This document shows positions 5,644 to 9,449 of a stretch of 9,449 nucleotides of DNA, piece by piece. Origin of the DNA: Gammaproteobacteria bacterium (GTDB lineage: Bacteria; Pseudomonadota; Gammaproteobacteria; Eutrophobiales; Eutrophobiaceae); NCBI GenBank assembly GCA_004356415.1, contig SMWN01000059.1, positions 1-9,449 of the forward strand. The letters run 5' to 3'. A model generated the notes under the pieces. It ran no database searches. It saw only the letters and a program-made list of their open reading frames with translations, and had not been told where the DNA came from. Within the stretch, counting starts at the first letter, position 1; each line of letters starts with the position of its first letter. The translations under genes and the position numbers were made by a program.

Positions 5644-5779
5644 TCACGCGGCTTGCTATCGCGTCGGGGGCGTTCTCGCCTCGATATTAACCCGACAATA
5701 AATATAATCGAGATAATAGTTTGTCTCGTGGCTTACAATATAAAAAAAGAATGAATAAAAATGTTTGAGGAAGAGAAAG

Positions 5780-7831
5780 ATGGCTAGCTACAGTACTGAG
5801 GATATTCGAAATATCGTGCTTGTCGGTCATGCTGGTTCAGGCAAGACCACGTTGATTGAAGCAATGTTAAACAGATCGGGTGCTATCAGCGGTGAGGGTT
5901 CTATTGAAAGGGGCAGCACGGTCAGTGATTTTGATCCGCAGGAAAAAACACTCGGGTATTCACTGAACAGCACCATTGTGAGTATGGATTACCATGGTGG
6001 CCACATCAATTTGATTGATACACCAGGATATCCAGACTTTATGGGCCGTGCACTGGCGGTACTGCCAGCGGTGGAGACCTGTGCGGTAGTGATAAATGCA
6101 CAAACAGGTATCGAGATGGTGACCCGCCGTATGATGGAGGTTGCAAAAAACATGGATTTGGATCGACTGATTATTATTAATAAGATAGATGCCGAGCAAG
6201 TCGATTTAGTAAGTTTAATGACACAGATTAAGGAAGCATTCGGCAGTGAATGTTTGCCGATTAATCTTCCTGCTGAAAATAATCAAAAAGTTATCGACTG
6301 CTTCTTTAGTCCGTCCGGGGATAAGACAGATTTCTCTTCTGTGGCAGAGGCGCATACACACATCGTTGATCAGGTGGTCGAGCTCGATGAAGATTTAATG
6401 GAGATTTATCTGGAGCAGGGCCAGGAAATCAGTCCAGAACAATTACATGATCCTTTTGAACAGTCACTCAGGGAGGGTCATTTGGTTCCCGTATGTTTTG
6501 TTTCTGCAAAAACCGGTGCGGGTCTGGATGAGTTGCTGGAAATATTTGCCAGTTTAATGCCAAATCCAAACGAAGGTAATCCACCGCAATTCCTGAAAGG
6601 AGAAGGTGAAGACTCAGTACCAATAGAAGTTGTACCGGATTCGGGCAAACATGTATTGGCTCATGTATTCAAGATCAATGTTGATCCATTTATTGGAAAA
6701 CTTGCCACTTTTCGTATTCATCAGGGGACGATTAACAAGGAGAGTCAATTATTCATTGGCGATGGGCGTAAACCTTTCAAGGTGGGTCATCTTTTCAAGT
6801 TACAGGGCAAAGAACATACTGAAGTTGCTTCCGGGATACCTGGTGATATATGTGCGGTGGCTAAGATTGATGATATTCATTTTGATGCCGTACTACATGA
6901 TTCCCATGACGAGGATCAACTACATTTACGTTCACTGGATCTTCCTGCCCCCATGTATGGTTTGGCGATCAATGTTAAGAGTCGTGGTGATGAGCAAAAG
7001 ATTTCTGACGCTTTACATAAAATGGTTGAAGAAGATCCCAGTTTAATTATTGAACATCATGCAAAAATGAATGAGACAGTGATACGTGGTCTGGGAGAAT
7101 TACACTTGCGTATCGTGCTTGATAAACTAAAAGATCATTACAACGTTAATGTCGATACTCGCCCCCCAAAGATTGCCTATCGCGAAACCATCACCACTCA
7201 TGCAGATGGACATTATCGGCACAAAAAGCAGACAGGTGGAGCAGGTCAATTTGGTGAGGTGTCTTTGAGAGTGGAGCCCCTTCCACGTGGAGGTGGGTTC
7301 GAATTCGTGGATAAAGTTGTTGGTGGTGTCATACCGAGACAATTCATTCCTGCCGTTGAAAAAGGCATTCAACATGTACTCGATGAAGGAGTAATTGCCG
7401 GTTTCCCACTGCAAGATATAAAAGTGACCATTGTTGATGGCAAGCACCATTCAGTGGACTCAAAAGAAGTTGCCTTTGTTACTGCCGGGAAAAAGGCCTT
7501 TGTCGCTGCCGTCACGAAGTCAAAACCTGTGGTCCTGGAGCCGATCGTTGATATCACAATTACTGTTCCCAGTGGCGCAATGGGTGATATCACAGCCGAT
7601 CTGTCGGGGAAAAGAGGACGCATCAGTAATACTGAAGCGATGGCGGGCGGGTTTACTTCAATCAGTGGTACTGTGCCATTGAGTGAATTAGACAATTACC
7701 AATCTAGACTCAAATCATTTACCGGCGGGACGGGCTCTTTCTCAATTGAATTTAGTCATTATGATCAGGTCCAACCCAGGATACAAAAGGAGTTAGCTTC
7801 GGCATACAAACCGAAGGAGGATGAAGATTAA
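5780..7831 (+). CDS. Elongation factor G-like translational GTPase, EF-G-2 (FusA2-like) type
   Basis: A 683-residue five-domain GTPase of normal EF-G length. G1 is GHAGSGKT (16-23), G3 DTPG (80-83), G4 NKID (134-137) and G5 SAK (242-244). Domain II starts near 290; domain III carries VEEDPSL and GLGELHL (437-443); domain IV starts around RPPKIAYRETI and has HKKQTGGAGQFG (481-492) and GGVIP; domain V ends with GGTGSFSIEFSHYDQVQP. GHAGSGKT, KKQTGG and the FSHY ending match the EF-G-2 subfamily (Thermus EF-G-2) better than canonical FusA, which has GHIDAGKT and DTPGH. The catalytic His after DTPG is Tyr here (Y84). Known: Thermus EF-G-2 is a ribosome-dependent GTPase; the cellular role is unclear. 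The start is ATG 5780, with AGGA (5768-5771) 8 nt upstream; a TTG at 5765 is less likely. It is probably a second EF-G, as no str operon genes adjoin it. Confidence 0.88.
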   Translation: MASYSTEDIRNIVLVGHAGSGKTTLIEAMLNRSGAISGEGSIERGSTVSDFDPQEKTLGYSLNSTIVSMDYHGGHINLIDTPGYPDFMGRALAVLPAVETCAVVINAQTGIEMVTRRMMEVAKNMDLDRLIIINKIDAEQVDLVSLMTQIKEAFGSECLPINLPAENNQKVIDCFFSPSGDKTDFSSVAEAHTHIVDQVVELDEDLMEIYLEQGQEISPEQLHDPFEQSLREGHLVPVCFVSAKTGAGLDELLEIFASLMPNPNEGNPPQFLKGEGEDSVPIEVVPDSGKHVLAHVFKINVDPFIGKLATFRIHQGTINKESQLFIGDGRKPFKVGHLFKLQGKEHTEVASGIPGDICAVAKIDDIHFDAVLHDSHDEDQLHLRSLDLPAPMYGLAINVKSRGDEQKISDALHKMVEEDPSLIIEHHAKMNETVIRGLGELHLRIVLDKLKDHYNVNVDTRPPKIAYRETITTHADGHYRHKKQTGGAGQFGEVSLRVEPLPRGGGFEFVDKVVGGVIPRQFIPAVEKGIQHVLDEGVIAGFPLQDIKVTIVDGKHHSVDSKEVAFVTAGKKAFVAAVTKSKPVVLEPIVDITITVPSGAMGDITADLSGKRGRISNTEAMAGGFTSISGTVPLSELDNYQSRLKSFTGGTGSFSIEFSHYDQVQPRIQKELASAYKPKEDED

Positions 7832-7853
7832 TCACCATGGCGAGAATTATAGA

Positions 7854-7881
7854 GTGACAACATTTAATAACAAAATAGAAT
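7854..7881 (+). promoter_or_regulatory. Candidate promoter upstream of cysI
   Basis: GTGACA (7854-7859) and TAGAAT (7876-7881) are separated by 16 nt in the 158-bp AT-rich gap before cysI. The gap implies a promoter here. AT-rich sequence at 7860-7910 would suit a LysR-type activator such as CysB, but no defined CysB site can be called by eye. No terminator for the EF-G-like gene is visible between them. Confidence 0.3.
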
Positions 7882-7989
7882 AACTATAGTCAAATTAATT
7901 TCTTTTAAGTATAAGTGCTTGTTGCTATCTTTCCCAGTAAGATCGAAAATTCCCTTAATCTAATCAGTAACTTACTATGGCAGAAAAAG

Positions 7990-9449
7990 ATGTACCAGTA
8001 CGATCATTACGACCAAAAGATTGTTGACGAGCGCGTAGAGCAATTCCGAGATCAGACCCGACGTTATCTTGCAGGAGAATTATCAGAGGATGAATTCAGA
8101 CCGCTGAGATTGATGAACGGTTTGTATATCCAGACGCATGCTCCCATGTTACGTGTGGATATCCCATACGGTTTATTGTCCTCCAGGCAACTGCGGATGC
8201 TCGCCCATATCGCCCGTAAGTATGATAAGAATTATGCCCATATCAGTACGCGCCAGAACATACAATACAACTGGCCCAAACTAGAGACTGTCCCTGATAT
8301 TTTGGCAGACTTGGCCAGTGTACAAATGCACGCTATTCAATCCAGCGGTAACTGTATCCGGAATATTACTTCTGATCAGTTTGCCGGGGTTGCTGAAGAT
8401 GAAGTGGAAGATCCGAGACCCTATTGTGAAATATTACGTCAGTGGTCAACTTTCCATCCGGAATTTGTCTATCTACCGCGCAAGTTCAAGTTTGCTGTTT
8501 CAGGCGCGACACATGATCGCGCAGCAGTACAGGTGCATGATATTGGATTGTATCTGGTGCGTAATGAGGCGGGCGAAGTTGGCTTCAAGGTGCTCGTCGG
8601 CGGTGGCCTTGGCCGTACACCCGTCATTGGCAAAGTTATTCGCGATTTTCTTGAAAAGCGACATTTGCTTTCCTACATGGAAGCCATCCTACGCATCTAT
8701 AATCGTTTTGGCAGGAGAGACAATATATACAAAGCAAGAATCAAAATTCTGGTCAATGCAACCGGTATCGAAAAATTTGCTGAAATGGTAGAAGCAGAAT
8801 GGTCATACATTAAAGATTCTGCACTGTTACTGGATCAGAAAGAAATCGATCGTGTTCGTGCACAATTTGCACCTCCTGAATATGATAAAGATGCGGCTGC
8901 AGAGTCCAGCTTTGATGATCACCTTGCTTCCAACCAGGCCTTTGCTGCATGGGTGGATCGAAATGTAAAGACACATAAAGTTGATGGCTACCGTGCGGTT
9001 GTCGTGTCACTCAAGGCACCGACCATCGCCCCTGGAGATGTCACTGATGTGCAGATGGATCGTCTGGCAGATATGATTGACGAATACAGCTTTAGTGAGA
9101 TAGTAACAACCCATGACCAGAATTTTATTATGCCTCATGTGAAACAGGCTGATTTGTTTCCTTTATGGGAGTCACTTGCCGAACATGGGTTAGCCACACC
9201 CAATATCGGATTGTTAACCGATATTATCTGTTGTCCCGGTCTGGATTTTTGCTCACTTGCGAATGCGGGTTCAATTCCAATTGCCAAACAAATCAATGAA
9301 AAATTTAACGATATGGATTATCTGTATGATATTGGTGATATCAAGATCAAAATGTCCGGTTGTATGAATGCCTGTGGTCATCACCATGTTGGCCATATAG
9401 GTATACTCGGGGTGGATAAGAAGGGTGTTGAATTTTATCAATTGACACT
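7990..9449 (+). CDS. cysI: Siroheme/4Fe-4S sulfite (nitrite) reductase, CysI type, 3' end cut by the window
   Basis: The frame is open from ATG 7990 to the right edge, giving 486 residues without a stop. The N-terminus MYQYDHYDQ and the run RRYLAGELS-x-DEFRPLRL-x-NGLYIQ match Pseudomonas-type CysI closely, fixing the start despite a weak ribosome binding site (AGAAAAAG). A first ferrodoxin-like half-domain spans about 40-120, with STRQNIQYNW (78-87) and SGNCIRN. LVGGGLGRTPVIG (about 204-216) follows, then the second half-domain. The cluster ligands are C415 and C421 (C-x5-C in CCPGLDFC) and C458 and C462 (C-x3-C in SGCMNACGHHH), which bind 4Fe-4S bridged to siroheme. It catalyses six-electron reduction of sulfite to sulfide in cysteine synthesis, in the cytosol; nitrite is a possible substrate, as sequence separates the two poorly. 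About 65 residues are probably missing. In relatives a DUF934 gene often follows. Confidence 0.92.
   Translation, partial: MYQYDHYDQKIVDERVEQFRDQTRRYLAGELSEDEFRPLRLMNGLYIQTHAPMLRVDIPYGLLSSRQLRMLAHIARKYDKNYAHISTRQNIQYNWPKLETVPDILADLASVQMHAIQSSGNCIRNITSDQFAGVAEDEVEDPRPYCEILRQWSTFHPEFVYLPRKFKFAVSGATHDRAAVQVHDIGLYLVRNEAGEVGFKVLVGGGLGRTPVIGKVIRDFLEKRHLLSYMEAILRIYNRFGRRDNIYKARIKILVNATGIEKFAEMVEAEWSYIKDSALLLDQKEIDRVRAQFAPPEYDKDAAAESSFDDHLASNQAFAAWVDRNVKTHKVDGYRAVVVSLKAPTIAPGDVTDVQMDRLADMIDEYSFSEIVTTHDQNFIMPHVKQADLFPLWESLAEHGLATPNIGLLTDIICCPGLDFCSLANAGSIPIAKQINEKFNDMDYLYDIGDIKIKMSGCMNACGHHHVGHIGILGVDKKGVEFYQLT

Larger units (their letters stand above)
5410..5779. other. Intergenic region before the EF-G-like gene, with a GC-rich structured block
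   Basis: After the hairpin at 5434-5453 there is AT-rich sequence without a gene. From about 5607 to 5684 the composition changes sharply to GC-rich. Within this block GCCAGAGGC (5614-5622) and GCCTTTGGC (5635-5643) pair over 9 bp with one G-U wobble around a 12-nt loop. No reading frame of note crosses the block. Past it the sequence is AT-rich again; CGAGA/TCTCG arms (5709-5713 and 5724-5728) could form a small hairpin. I see no convincing -35/-10 pair for the EF-G-like gene, although TACAAT at 5734-5739 is a possible -10. Confidence 0.5.

Noticed and set aside
5761..5787. ATG 5761 opening an 8-codon frame over the EF-G-like ribosome binding site
   Set aside because: Too short, no Shine-Dalgarno of its own, and it merely contains the purine-rich site serving ATG 5780.
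7127..7695. Two overlapping minus-strand frames opposite the EF-G-like gene
   Set aside because: They are antisense to conserved EF-G domain IV and V sequence and have no recognisable domains; shadows.
8318..8791. Plus-strand open frame of 157 codons
   Set aside because: It lies wholly inside cysI in another frame. The cysI frame has the conserved siroheme and cluster motifs and is open throughout.
5780..9449. EF-G-like gene and cysI as one operon
   Set aside because: A 158-bp AT-rich gap with a candidate promoter separates them, and there is no functional link; read-through cannot be excluded.

Overview
The window looks like an ordinary chromosomal segment of a moderately AT-rich gammaproteobacterium. 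This rests on protein resemblance recalled from memory: a DegP/DegQ-type C-terminus, a ZapE (AFG1-type) ATPase close to the E. coli form, and a haemoprotein of the Pseudomonas CysI type. A CbbY-type phosphatase hints at a lineage with Calvin-cycle carbon fixation, but no RuBisCO gene is present. I found no tRNA, rRNA, CRISPR array, intact transposase or phage gene.

Left part (1-3718). The 3' end of a Do-type serine protease (+) converges on cbbY (-), with a perfect inverted repeat over the protease stop codon. Next, also on the minus strand, come a DUF2130 protein (zinc-knuckle, long coiled coil, PD-(D/E)XK-like C-terminal domain) and a membrane zinc metallopeptidase of the YugP type. The gap between them (2635-3031) holds repeat debris: abutting palindromes resembling REP/RAYT sequences, and a MITE-like element of about 95 bp with imperfect terminal inverted repeats.

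Right part (3719-9449). After a divergent intergenic region, all genes are on the plus strand: zapE, a 70-codon orphan gene behind a good sigma70-type promoter with an operator-like palindrome, an EF-G-like translational GTPase of the EF-G-2 type, and a siroheme/4Fe-4S sulfite (or nitrite) reductase beta subunit that runs off the right edge. The gaps are long enough that these are probably separate transcription units, not one operon.

The genes do not form one pathway: they cover protein quality control, Calvin-cycle side-product removal, cell division, translation and sulfur assimilation. I see no convincing new multi-gene system. The best leads are the uncharacterised DUF2130 protein, a run of nine G inside the Walker A codons of zapE, the repeats around cbbY, the promoter/palindrome ahead of the small orphan gene, and two GC-rich noncoding blocks.
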